Origin: Candidatus Bipolaricaulota bacterium | GTDB taxonomy: Bacteria; Bipolaricaulota; Bipolaricaulia; M55B111 | Length of the DNA stretch: 7,225 nt | Direction: 5' to 3' | Assembly: GCA_018334615.1 (NCBI GenBank) | Contig: JAGXLP010000061.1 | Location: forward strand, 1 to 7,225 | Shown here: positions 1 to 6,271 of the stretch, in pieces | How positions within the stretch are numbered: the stretch's first letter is position 1 | Layout: each line of letters starts with the position of its first letter | Notes under the pieces: model-generated | Database searches by the model: none | Told to the model about the DNA's origin: nothing | Seen by the model: the letters and a program-made list of their open reading frames with translations, nothing else | Translations under genes and position numbers: made by a program

Positions 1-667
1 CGTGGTGACGAACCCGGTGTCCGTGAAAGCCCATTTCTCTCAGGCAGGACTCCGCCTGGGAAACCTGATTTAAAATATCCTCAGTGATTTCAGTGTTATA
101 AGGGATCCTGGTAGCGAGACAAGTATTTGGGGGCTTGTCCCAAACCGAAAGATCAAGTTCCCTGGCGTACTTTCTGATCGTCTCCTTGTCTAACCCAACC
201 TTCTCCAGGGGGCTTTTTACCCCTAATTCTTTGGCAGCTCTTCTTCCCGGTCTATGGCCTTGGCGATCTTCCCGGATACTGCCGTCCACAACTTCGTTCA
301 ATCCTTCGGAATTGGCGATCTCCCTCAGGCGTTTAAATAAATCTTTCTTGCAATAATAGCACCTATCCGGGGGATTTTCTCTAAACGCCCTATTCTCCAG
401 AAGCTGTCTGTCAAGTCCCCTCCATGGTGCGGAAACGTCGCGGGCAAACTGTCTTGCTGTCTCGATCTCTTCGTCTGAATGGATAACCCCCTTTGCGGTA
501 ATCGCCAATAGGTTTTCCGGCCCGAGGAAGTCTACTGCCGCTTTTAATAGAAAGGAGCTATCGACCCCACCTGAAAACGCGACCAGGATTGAACCATAAC
601 CCCGTAAGACTTTCTTGAGGGCTTCTATCTTGGGAGCATCGCAGCTATCGTTCAGCGAACATACCAT
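1..667 (-). CDS. larE: LarE-type ATP-dependent sacrificial sulfur transferase (3' end outside window)
   Basis: PP-loop ATP pyrophosphatase of the LarE family. In known members it adenylates the pyridinium dicarboxylate precursor and donates a cysteine sulfur to it, making the nickel-pincer cofactor of lactate racemase and related enzymes; it is cytoplasmic. The window holds the first 222 residues of a family usually about 270 long. Visible motifs are the PP-loop SGGVDSS at residues 32-38, CYYCK at 103-107, RPGRRAAKELG at about 139-149, and NTCLATRIPY at 181-190, whose C183 sits where the sacrificial cysteine is expected. The ATG at 667 was chosen because an in-frame TAA lies five codons upstream. 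A GGAGGT lies about 14 bases before it, a rather long spacing. The usual G-T-N-x-D-D segment reads DGSIRED here, a departure from the family. Any larB or larC partner would lie beyond position 1. Family assignment is confident; activity is inferred. Confidence 0.93.
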   Translation of the reverse strand, partial: MVCSLNDSCDAPKIEALKKVLRGYGSILVAFSGGVDSSFLLKAAVDFLGPENLLAITAKGVIHSDEEIETARQFARDVSAPWRGLDRQLLENRAFRENPPDRCYYCKKDLFKRLREIANSEGLNEVVDGSIREDRQGHRPGRRAAKELGVKSPLEKVGLDKETIRKYARELDLSVWDKPPNTCLATRIPYNTEITEDILNQVSQAESCLREMGFHGHRVRHH

Positions 668-1073
668 TGGTGGAAAGACTTACCTCCGGGAGGATAACCC
701 CCTCGTCCATGACCATTTCAGCCTAGATGTCAGTGTTTCGCCGGTTCTAAAGACCCACTTTTCGTTCACGATTAAACAATTCCAGAATTTACCTAGCATC
801 CAAATAAGTGCTTTAGACCTCTCTAAGTTTATTGGCCTTCTCCAGGCTTTCAAGCGAACGCTCTCTTGTAATACCAACTTGGTCTTGTTAATTTTTTTGT
901 GGTAGCGAGGATTATTTTGCATTGGACCAAAATTAAGCGGTTTTCATTGTTATCTTGAAATTATGGAACTCTCAGTAAGTATCTCTACGACTCCGGGTTG
1001 GGTTTAAGGGAAATCGGAAAGTGCTGGTTAAGTTTCTAAAATCAGGTTGGTTTTGTTGAGAGGAGGAACCTTG
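668..1073. other. Gene-free divergent intergenic region between larE and the DUF362 gene
   Basis: About 400 bases between two divergent genes. It must hold both promoters, but I see no convincing -35/-10 pair on either strand. The best -10-like hexamer for the rightward gene is TAAAAT at 1037-1042, without a recognisable -35. One minus-strand frame at about 670-860 gives short protein-like stretches broken by several stops. They could be decayed coding DNA, but I cannot assign them. The open frames here look W/R-rich and random, so I call no gene. Confidence 0.5.
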
Positions 1074-2114
1074 TTGAAAGTTAGGGACGTTCTGGAGAGG
1101 TTATTTGGTGATAGGCTCGATCGAAGGCGTTTTTTGTGTGCCCTAACGGGGGCCTCGCTTTCGCTGGCTTTTGGTTCCAGATTGGCTCGCTCTGAGTCCG
1201 AGCAGTCTTCAAGCAGCGATGGGTCAGGGAGTACAAAGGTTGCCGTAATCAAGACGAACTCACGGGAAAAGGGGATTGGAGAGGCGATTTCTCATCTAGA
1301 CGTGGAGGACGAATTTTCCGGGAAAGAGGTTTTAATCAAACCGAATTTCAATACGGCTGATCCATTTCCGGCTTCCACTCATAATGATACTTTGATTTAC
1401 TTAGTGAAAGAGCTCAGAGACCGAGAAGCCGACTCAATTACGCTTGGTGAGAGGAGTGGGCCTCCACCGACGGACGAGGTTCTGGAGGAGAAAGGCATCT
1501 ATGAGTTGTCGGAGGAACTTGATTTCGATCTGATAAACTTCGACCGCCTTCCGGAAAAAGACCTTCCCGTACAAAGGCCGGAACACAGCCACTGGCAAGA
1601 CGGTTTTCGCGTTGCTCGTCCGATCATCGAGTCCGAAAAAGTCGTGTCTACATGCTGTTTGAAGACCCATCAGTACGGGGGAGAATTTACCATGTCCCTG
1701 AAGCTTTCCGTGGGAATAATCCCCAGAGAGGGTTACGATTATATGGGAGAGCTCCATTCCTCAACGCATCACATGCGCGAGATGATCGCGGAGATTAACC
1801 AGGTCTACTCTCCGGATCTAATCGTTATGGATGCCATGGAGGTATTTACCGATGGAGGTCCCTCCTCTGGCGACCGCAAGGCGGCAAACCTTATCGTTGC
1901 TGGAACCGATCGAGTAGCTATCGATGCCGTCGGGCTGGCTGTGCTGAAGAGCCTCGGTTCAAATAGGGAGATTATGGAGACTGATGTTTTTCAGCAGGAA
2001 CAAATCAGACGAGCGGTGGAGCTGGGTCTCGGGGTAGATGGACCGGAAAAGATTGAGCTGGTGGGAAACCGGCCCGCCAGGGATACTATAAGGGAAATTC
2101 GAGCAAACCTTTGA
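1074..2114 (+). CDS. Tat-exported DUF362 domain protein
   Basis: A 346-residue protein of the DUF362 family, whose biochemical role is not settled; some relatives carry ferredoxin domains, this one does not. The N-terminus is a twin-arginine signal: R17-R18-R19-F20-L21 matches RRxFL, followed by a hydrophobic stretch to about residue 34 and a Ser-rich linker (about 40-53). The folded protein is therefore expected outside the membrane. Family landmarks are KPNF (89-92), CLKTH (195-199) with K-L-S-V-G following, GGP (about 261-263) and DRVAIDAVG (279-287). No membrane helix follows the signal, so it is probably released or peripheral. The start is a TTG: GGAGG at 1062-1066 sits 7 bases before TTG 1074 and 4 before TTG 1071. 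An open frame from 1047 exists but starts upstream of that ribosome site. The gene stands alone or heads a short unit with the small ORF at 2132. Family is confident; substrate and partner are unknown. Confidence 0.88.
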   Translation: MKVRDVLERLFGDRLDRRRFLCALTGASLSLAFGSRLARSESEQSSSSDGSGSTKVAVIKTNSREKGIGEAISHLDVEDEFSGKEVLIKPNFNTADPFPASTHNDTLIYLVKELRDREADSITLGERSGPPPTDEVLEEKGIYELSEELDFDLINFDRLPEKDLPVQRPEHSHWQDGFRVARPIIESEKVVSTCCLKTHQYGGEFTMSLKLSVGIIPREGYDYMGELHSSTHHMREMIAEINQVYSPDLIVMDAMEVFTDGGPSSGDRKAANLIVAGTDRVAIDAVGLAVLKSLGSNREIMETDVFQQEQIRRAVELGLGVDGPEKIELVGNRPARDTIREIRANL

Positions 2115-2131
2115 CCGGAAGGTTGGTTAAA

Positions 2132-2254
2132 ATGGGAACCAGGATCCGAATTGTCCCTGATCGAACTTCCGTTCGAGCCGAGACCGGCCACACTGGTGAC
2201 TGTGATCGGCAAGTCACAGCCGGGTACAAGTCGCAAGAGAACTTTTTCAATTAA
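2132..2254 (+). CDS. Possible 40-residue small ORF downstream of the DUF362 gene
   Basis: An ATG opens 17 bases after the DUF362 stop, preceded at 9 bases by GGAAGG (2117-2122), and runs 40 codons to TAA. The peptide begins MGTRIRIVPDRTSV. It is charged, has one Cys, no membrane segment and no family I recognise. Third codon positions look G/C-rich at first, which fits coding, but the length is too short to be decisive. The same DNA contains two hairpins: TCGAAC/GTTCGA with a TTCC loop at 2161-2176, and GTGACT/AGTCAC at 2196-2217. A structured 3' UTR or small RNA is therefore a fair alternative. Low confidence. Confidence 0.35.
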   Translation: MGTRIRIVPDRTSVRAETGHTGDCDRQVTAGYKSQENFFN

Positions 2255-2269
2255 AGAGTCTTTTGAGAG

Positions 2270-2298
2270 TTGCCAGCAATAGTTTTGGTCGTTATTTT
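2270..2298 (+). promoter_or_regulatory. Possible promoter for the Lrp-RCK regulator gene
   Basis: TTGCCA (2270-2275, five of six to TTGACA), a 17-base spacer, then TATTTT (2293-2298, four of six to TATAAT). Transcription would begin near 2305, only about 8 bases before the ATG and inside the GAGGT ribosome site. Either the start point lies elsewhere or the match is fortuitous. Confidence 0.3.
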
Positions 2299-2312
2299 AA
2301 TAGAGGTTAGTT

Positions 2313-3050
2313 ATGGCCAGAAAACACGACGAGATCGACAAACGGATAATATACCGGCTGACCGAGGATGCACGCAATACCTCTGCACCCGATATAGCCC
2401 GTGAAGTTGGGGTATCTCCTGGTACTATCAGGAACCGAATAAAAAAGCTTGAAGAAAGCGGGGTCATACGAGGCTACCACGCCCATATATCCTACGAGCT
2501 AATTGAAAACCATCTGGTCAGCCTATTTATCTGTAGCACCGAGATAAAGGATAAAACTACCCTGGCTCGTGAAGCCGCACAGGTACCGGGGGTAGTAAAC
2601 GTCCGGCAGGTGATGAGCGGACAAGGCAACCTTCACCTAAAGGTAGTGGGGTCGGATATGAAGGACTTGGCGGCCGTAGCCAGCCAACTGGCGGAACTGG
2701 GGTTAAGCGTTCAGAATGCGAAGCTGTTAGAGGAGGAAGGCTTTCGCCCCTACAGCCAGTTTGGTCCCACCAGCGAGGAAAGTCGCCCTTTGGTCAACTT
2801 CACCCAAATTGCAGGCCATGCGGAGTCGGCAACCCTAAAAGTGATGGGAGGTTCTCCCCTTGCTCAAAAAAGCTTAAAGGAGATAAACGAATTGGGCCTC
2901 CTCCCGGACGAGCTTTTGGTAGTGGCGATAGAAAGAGAAGATAGGACAATCGTTCCCAAGGGAAGCTCGAAACTAGAGGTAGGTGATGTAGTTTCCATCT
3001 TCTCATCCACTGGCATAGACGAGTCCACCCTGGATGCCTTCAGCGCTTGA
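2313..3050 (+). CDS. Lrp/AsnC-family transcriptional regulator with C-terminal RCK_C (TrkA-C) domain
   Basis: A 245-residue one-component DNA-binding regulator. Residues about 5-58 are an AsnC-type helix-turn-helix with the recognition segment SPGTIRNRIKKLEESGVIRGY at about 35-55. Residues about 66-140 form the RAM ligand-binding/oligomerisation domain. Residues about 170-245 match RCK_C, with GGSPLAQKSLKE (179-190) and a GD turn near 224-225. Ordinary Lrp proteins are about 150-165 residues, so the RCK_C part is a true extension. RCK_C domains of potassium channels and transporters bind small ligands, including c-di-AMP in some bacteria, so the protein may sense an ionic or nucleotide signal; that is inference. 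I know this architecture chiefly from haloarchaea. GAGGT at 2303-2307 lies 5 bases before the ATG. A natural candidate target is the dyad-rich control region just downstream at 3116-3196. Confidence 0.9.
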   Translation: MARKHDEIDKRIIYRLTEDARNTSAPDIAREVGVSPGTIRNRIKKLEESGVIRGYHAHISYELIENHLVSLFICSTEIKDKTTLAREAAQVPGVVNVRQVMSGQGNLHLKVVGSDMKDLAAVASQLAELGLSVQNAKLLEEEGFRPYSQFGPTSEESRPLVNFTQIAGHAESATLKVMGGSPLAQKSLKEINELGLLPDELLVVAIEREDRTIVPKGSSKLEVGDVVSIFSSTGIDESTLDAFSA

Positions 3051-3135
3051 GGTATCCCCAAAACCCTCTCCCTTACCCACGCTTTCGTCCCATTTATCCT
3101 TCTCACACTGACAGGTCCAGTTTTTATCATTCGAT

Positions 3136-3164
3136 TTGACATCGCTCTACGGTTCCAGTAATAT
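3136..3164 (+). promoter_or_regulatory. Sigma70-type promoter for the two-gene module
   Basis: A perfect -35 TTGACA (3136-3141), a 17-base spacer and TAATAT (3159-3164, four of six to TATAAT). An overlapping TATAAC at 3162-3167 would give a 20-base spacer. Transcription should start near 3171, leaving a leader of about 90 bases before the gene at 3264. This is one of the two strongest promoter matches in the window. Confidence 0.65.
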
Positions 3165-3171
3165 AACTGGA
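3154..3171. promoter_or_regulatory. Candidate operator: 18-bp dyad across the -10 box
   Basis: TCCAGT at 3154-3159, a 6-base A/T spacer, then ACTGGA at 3166-3171: a perfect inverted repeat covering the -10 hexamer and predicted start point. The same half-site TCCAGT recurs at 3116-3121 upstream of the -35, and CCAGT again at 3224-3228. A protein bound here should block RNA polymerase. The Lrp-RCK regulator or the DUF433-like product are candidate binders by position only. Confidence 0.5.
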
Positions 3172-3173
3172 CA

Positions 3174-3196
3174 GAAATTGCCCAAAACGCAATTTC
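3174..3196. promoter_or_regulatory. Perfect 8-bp inverted repeat just after the predicted transcription start
   Basis: GAAATTGC (3174-3181), 7-base spacer, GCAATTTC (3189-3196). At roughly +4 to +26 of the predicted transcript it could be a second operator or a 5'-end RNA hairpin that stabilises the message. No T-run follows, so it is not a simple terminator. Confidence 0.5.
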
Positions 3197-3263
3197 AGGG
3201 AAATATTTTGATGGATCAGTTAACCAGTAAAGTAGGTGCGCTTTCTTTTAGGAGGTGCTTCAG

Positions 3264-3539
3264 ATGTTAGGAATAGGGAACTCAAACCCCGGAGAAGATC
3301 TGAACGGCCCAGAGGTCATTGGGCGAAAGGAACTATATGACGGGGAGGGCAATCGATTTCTCTTCAAATACCACCCCCCTCTAGAGCTACATCCCTACTA
3401 CGAGAGACTGATCGAAGAAAACAAGGATAACCTGCTAGAGGAGGCCACCCTGGAGGATTCTAGCTTGGACGTTACCCAAAGGTTCGAGGAAGAGGCCCAG
3501 AGGCAGTACAGAGAGGATTCACTTAAGGCGTCAACTTAA
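3264..3539 (+). CDS. Acidic 91-residue protein of unknown function, first gene of the small module
   Basis: I do not recognise this protein. The ATG at 3264 has an excellent GGAGGTG ribosome site (3251-3257); a GTG at 3255 is part of that site and cannot be the start. The product has about 21 Asp/Glu against about 10 Lys/Arg, no Cys, no signal peptide and no membrane segment. A central stretch, DGEGNRFLFKYHPPLELHPY, looks like a beta hairpin followed by a Pro/His/Tyr turn. The last 40 residues are Glu-rich and predicted helical. A basic DUF433-like gene follows after 23 bases under the same promoter, so the two products may form a complex. An antitoxin-like or DNA-mimic role is conceivable but unproven. 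The stop lies inside a 13-bp tandem duplication that sets the C-terminus. Confidence 0.8.
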   Translation: MLGIGNSNPGEDLNGPEVIGRKELYDGEGNRFLFKYHPPLELHPYYERLIEENKDNLLEEATLEDSSLDVTQRFEEEAQRQYREDSLKAST

Positions 3540-3546
3540 GGCCTCA
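3521..3546. repeat. 13-bp tandem duplication across a stop codon
   Basis: Two head-to-tail copies, 3521-3533 and 3534-3546, beginning ACTTAAGGC and differing at one base. The first copy codes the end of the acidic protein; the second supplies its TAA and begins the spacer. Because 13 is not a multiple of 3, the duplication shifted frame. With one copy the gene would end after Asn-TGA instead of Thr-TAA, so the change is almost silent. Confidence 0.6.
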
Positions 3547-3562
3547 AACTGAAAGGTGGGTG

Positions 3563-3823
3563 ATGACCATGTCAATATCGACTCTCCCCAAATACGTCAA
3601 GGAGAAGATCGTAAATATCGAAGGAGAGTCTAGCAGTGTGGAAGCTGTCAAAAATCCAGACGTTAAGGTCTGGGAAATAGCCGATTTGCACAACACTGGG
3701 CTCTCTATCCAGAAGATAGCCGACACCTTCCAGGGACTATCCGTGAATGAGGTCAAGGCAGCTCTGTTTTACTACAAAAGAAATAGAAAGAGAATCAACC
3801 AACAGATAAGAGCCCACAAATAA
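3563..3823 (+). CDS. DUF433-like helix-turn-helix small protein
   Basis: An 86-residue basic protein. Residues about 33-75 resemble the DUF433 domain: the core LSIQKIADTFQGLSVNEVKA followed by ALFYYKRNRK matches the pattern of two short helices then A-L-x-Y-Y. DUF433 proteins are small HTH proteins often found as antitoxins next to PIN-like toxins. The usual GxPxIRGTRI lead-in strand is replaced here by AVKNPDVKVWEIADLH. No PIN-like gene is adjacent; the partner is instead the acidic protein 23 bases upstream. The C-terminus is strongly Lys/Arg/Gln-rich, which suits nucleic-acid binding. Starts at GTG 3560, ATG 3563 and ATG 3569 are all possible. I favour 3563; 3569 also fits a GGTGAT site. 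Autoregulation at the upstream dyads is plausible. Homology to DUF433 is moderate and judged by eye. Confidence 0.72.
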   Translation: MTMSISTLPKYVKEKIVNIEGESSSVEAVKNPDVKVWEIADLHNTGLSIQKIADTFQGLSVNEVKAALFYYKRNRKRINQQIRAHK

Positions 3824-3880
3824 TTCCCTCCTTTGGTAATTCTCCAATTCATTATCCCCTGCTACCACTCAAATATCCGG

Positions 3881-4957
3881 TTACTCCAACTCAATGCCAT
3901 GACCCGGTCGGACCCCGTTAATATCCTTGTACCGATTCCCTTCTAATTTTGCCCCACCTTTAAAAGGAGCTGTAAAAACTTCCGGTCGCGGGTCCAGATC
4001 AATGTACTTGAACCCCCCTATACCGCTTGCAAACAAAACGGAAGCAGTCATTCCCAACATCGATTCGAGCATGCAGCCGACCATCAAATCTATTCCGTTT
4101 TCCTTACAGAGGTTGGCGATTTCTTGCCCTTCCTTCAACCCCGACTTCATTAACTTAATATTGACCACGTTGGCGGCCCTCATTTCCACTATTTTCCTTA
4201 CATCGCTCAGAAAGAATGCAGCTTCGTCTGCCGCCACAGCCACGTCGATCTCTTCTTTGACTTTCTTTAACCCTTCTATGTCGTATCTTTTTACGGGCTG
4301 CTCGAAAAGATTAAGCTTGACGCCAAGGTCCTCCAGCTTCCTGGTAAAGGCAACAGCTTCTTCCGCGTCGAATCCCTCATTTGCGTCGATGTTTAGCTTG
4401 CAACCGGGTGCTCCCTCGGACACTGCATTAAGACGTTCCAGGTCCTCCTCGTCTCCCTTGCCGACTTTCGTTTTTAGCGTTTCGAATCCTTTTTCTGACA
4501 ATTTTTTTGCCTGTTTGCGAGCAGTGTCGGGCTCGACTATTGAAATCGTGTAATCCGTGACTATCGTATCTTCCGCTCCTCCATAGTAATCCCACAGCGA
4601 CTCTCCTCTGGTTTTCGTTAGGGCGTCGAGAATCGCCATCTCTACCGCCGCCCTGGCACTGGCCTGAGCCCATAGCAGCGATTTCATGCGTTCGGAAATT
4701 TCTTTGTAATCGGTCACGTCCTTGCCTTTTAAGAAATCGGACAGGCTCCTTATAGCGGCAATTACAGTGGACTGATTCTCTCCGTTGATAGGCTCAAGTG
4801 GAGAGGCTTCTCCGTAACCCTCTATTCCAGACTTTAAGGTTAACTTGACAAATACGTTCTCAATTTTCGGCTTCTTCCCGCTAGCGATTTCGAAAGGTTC
4901 TTCTAGGTCAAAGTTGAGCGGCTCCGCAGTTACGGTGTCAATTATCGCTTCTTCCAT
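3881..4957 (-). CDS. Dipeptide epimerase (enolase superfamily, MLE subgroup)
   Basis: A 358-residue member of the mandelate racemase/muconate-lactonizing group, most like L-Ala-D/L-Glu-type dipeptide epimerases, which invert the alpha carbon of the second residue of a dipeptide and act in murein-peptide or peptide catabolism. Visible residues are K162-T-K164 (acid/base), the Mg ligands D191 (in NIDANEGF), E219 (FEQPV) and D244 (ADEAA), and the opposite base K268 (NIKLMKSG). The D320-L-D322 pair near the C-terminus is the DxD that holds the dipeptide amino group and sets this group apart from other MLE enzymes. The N-terminal capping loop lacks an obvious Arg, so specificity may not be Ala-Glu. 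The ATG at 4957 is chosen because GAGGAG lies 7 bases upstream; the open frame extends to 4981, but that would overlap the preceding gene. The stop of the alpha-oxoamine synthase is 4 bases away, implying coupled translation. Confidence 0.88.
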   Translation of the reverse strand: MEEAIIDTVTAEPLNFDLEEPFEIASGKKPKIENVFVKLTLKSGIEGYGEASPLEPINGENQSTVIAAIRSLSDFLKGKDVTDYKEISERMKSLLWAQASARAAVEMAILDALTKTRGESLWDYYGGAEDTIVTDYTISIVEPDTARKQAKKLSEKGFETLKTKVGKGDEEDLERLNAVSEGAPGCKLNIDANEGFDAEEAVAFTRKLEDLGVKLNLFEQPVKRYDIEGLKKVKEEIDVAVAADEAAFFLSDVRKIVEMRAANVVNIKLMKSGLKEGQEIANLCKENGIDLMVGCMLESMLGMTASVLFASGIGGFKYIDLDPRPEVFTAPFKGGAKLEGNRYKDINGVRPGHGIELE

Positions 4958-4961
4958 CTTA

Positions 4962-6083
4962 TCACTCCTCAAATAGTTCACTTATTGTATCAACTAAAAA
5001 ATCAATATCTTCTTTCGAGTGCCCGGCCGATACGGTTAACCTAAGCTTTCCTGGGCTATCAGAATCGGGGTAATGTATGTAGGGTACTATTATATTTTTC
5101 TCCAGTAAATGGTTGGAAATTACTTTGCTTGGCCTTTCGGAAATATCCAGATTGACTATTCCACTACCATACCAGTCGGCTTTCACGTTGGAGAATTTCA
5201 ATTTATTCACCAGGTATTGTGCATTTTCTTTAACTCTATTTCGAAGTTGGGGTTCCTTCATAGCTACCTTAACTGCGGCTATGGAGGCACCGACCACGGC
5301 TGGCGGAAGCGGGGTCGAGCCTCGATAGGTAGTGGATACGCCCCTTAACTTTTCAATGAAATCGTGACTACCAGAAATAAAACCGCCATAACTGCCGAAT
5401 GCTTTGCTCATCGTTTCAGTTTGAAAAATCCTGTCGGACGTAATGTCAAAATGTTCCGGTGTTCCCCTTCCGTTAGCACCGAGCACCCCCGTCCCGTGCG
5501 CATCGTCGACCAATACTCTGAAGTCCTTTCCTTCGGTTGTCTTCATTATTTGGTCCAGAGGGGCCAGGTCTCCGACGCTTGGGTCCACTCCGTTGACCAG
5601 AACGATACCGTGTTTCTCGGGCTCAATCTTTTTTCGCAGGTCATCAATGTCATTGTGATTGAATTCAATTACGTTCTCGGACGACTGTGGCAGAGCTTCA
5701 ATAATACTTGGGTGAGCCCAGCCATCATATAAGAGAGTGTCACCGTCGCGGATCAACCCGCTCAGCATAATCTGGTTCCCCAGGTAGCCAGAAGGAAATA
5801 TGATTGCATCTTCAGTGCCTTTGAATTCTGCTAGCTTTCGCTCCAGTTTTAAATGAATATCGGCCGTTCCTGTCGTAGTTCTTCCGGCTCCGAATGACGC
5901 TCCGTAGTTGCTGACGGCTTTGGTAGCCCCTTCTATCAATTCGGTTCGGCGAGCGAGATCGAGATAATTGTTTCCGGCAAAGTAGAGGTACTCCTCACCT
6001 CCAAATTCGCCCCTGGGTCCTATTTTCCCCGTCACGGGTGGACATCTAATGCTGTTTTTGAAAGAACTATTGTCGTTTTTCAT
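4962..6083 (-). CDS. Alpha-oxoamine synthase (KBL/BioF-like, PLP-dependent)
   Basis: A 373-residue fold-type I PLP enzyme of the family that condenses an amino acid with an acyl-CoA and decarboxylates: 2-amino-3-ketobutyrate CoA ligase, 8-amino-7-oxononanoate synthase, 5-aminolevulinate synthase. Full length for the family. Landmarks are N38-N39-Y-L-D-L near the substrate entry, the glycine-rich GAGRTTTGT at about 66-74, SGYLGNQ (98-104), H124 (AHPSIIEA) that stacks on PLP, D193-D-A-H196 for the pyridine nitrogen, and the Schiff-base Lys K227 in ETMSKAFGSYGG. The C-terminus has LRLTVSAGHSKEDID. The ATG at 6083 has AGAGGT 8 bases upstream; a TTG at 6089 is too close to that site. No other biotin gene is present, so a role in biotin synthesis is not supported. 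Linkage to a dipeptide epimerase and an old peptide permease suggests amino-acid or peptide catabolism. Exact substrates cannot be read from sequence. Confidence 0.87.
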   Translation of the reverse strand: MKNDNSSFKNSIRCPPVTGKIGPRGEFGGEEYLYFAGNNYLDLARRTELIEGATKAVSNYGASFGAGRTTTGTADIHLKLERKLAEFKGTEDAIIFPSGYLGNQIMLSGLIRDGDTLLYDGWAHPSIIEALPQSSENVIEFNHNDIDDLRKKIEPEKHGIVLVNGVDPSVGDLAPLDQIMKTTEGKDFRVLVDDAHGTGVLGANGRGTPEHFDITSDRIFQTETMSKAFGSYGGFISGSHDFIEKLRGVSTTYRGSTPLPPAVVGASIAAVKVAMKEPQLRNRVKENAQYLVNKLKFSNVKADWYGSGIVNLDISERPSKVISNHLLEKNIIVPYIHYPDSDSPGKLRLTVSAGHSKEDIDFLVDTISELFEE

Positions 6084-6097
6084 ATACAATTACCTCT

Positions 6098-6271
6098 CTA
6101 TTGTTTCCTACGTTGATAGGGATCTAGAATGTCCCTAATTGCGTCTCCGAGGAGATTGAATCCGATTGCCGTCATGAATATTGCTGGTCCAGGGAAGGTC
6201 GGGTACCACCAGGCCATCCTGATGCACTCCCGACCCGAACTCTCCAATGCGCCCCATTCCGGAGTAGTCAG
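6098..6271 (-). pseudogene. C-terminal remnant of an OppC/DppC-type peptide ABC permease
   Basis: 57 codons before a TAG match the end of oligopeptide/dipeptide permeases: PEWGALESSGRE, then FPGPAIFMTAIGFNLLGDAI and R-D-I-L-D-P. Full permeases are about 280-300 residues, so roughly four fifths are missing. Immediately upstream is an in-frame TAA (6274-6272), and none of the three minus frames beyond it resembles the rest of a permease. The break therefore falls near 6271. The stub lies 14 bases upstream of the alpha-oxoamine synthase start in the same direction, as expected for a former operon whose transporter genes were deleted. An internal ATG at the MAWWYP segment could permit translation, but a working product is unlikely. 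Confidence 0.82.

Noticed and set aside
680..922. 80-codon minus-strand open frame just upstream of larE
   Set aside because: Trp/Arg/Lys-rich composition, no recognisable domain, no good ribosome site, and it runs through the larE ribosome-binding region.
2121..2237. Resemblance to a cobalamin riboswitch (AAAATGGGAACCAGG start and AGCCGGGTAC near the end)
   Set aside because: The core GCCACTG and a proper B12 box are missing, the element is too short, and neither neighbouring gene is a B12 gene.
3107..3125. Rho-independent terminator after the Lrp-RCK gene (ACTG/CAGT followed by five Ts)
   Set aside because: The stem is only 4 bp with a 7-base loop and not G/C-rich; too weak to call.
3927..4553. 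208-codon plus-strand open frame
   Set aside because: Antisense to the catalytic core of the epimerase; no ribosome site, and the sequence is Ser/Pro-rich as expected of a shadow frame.
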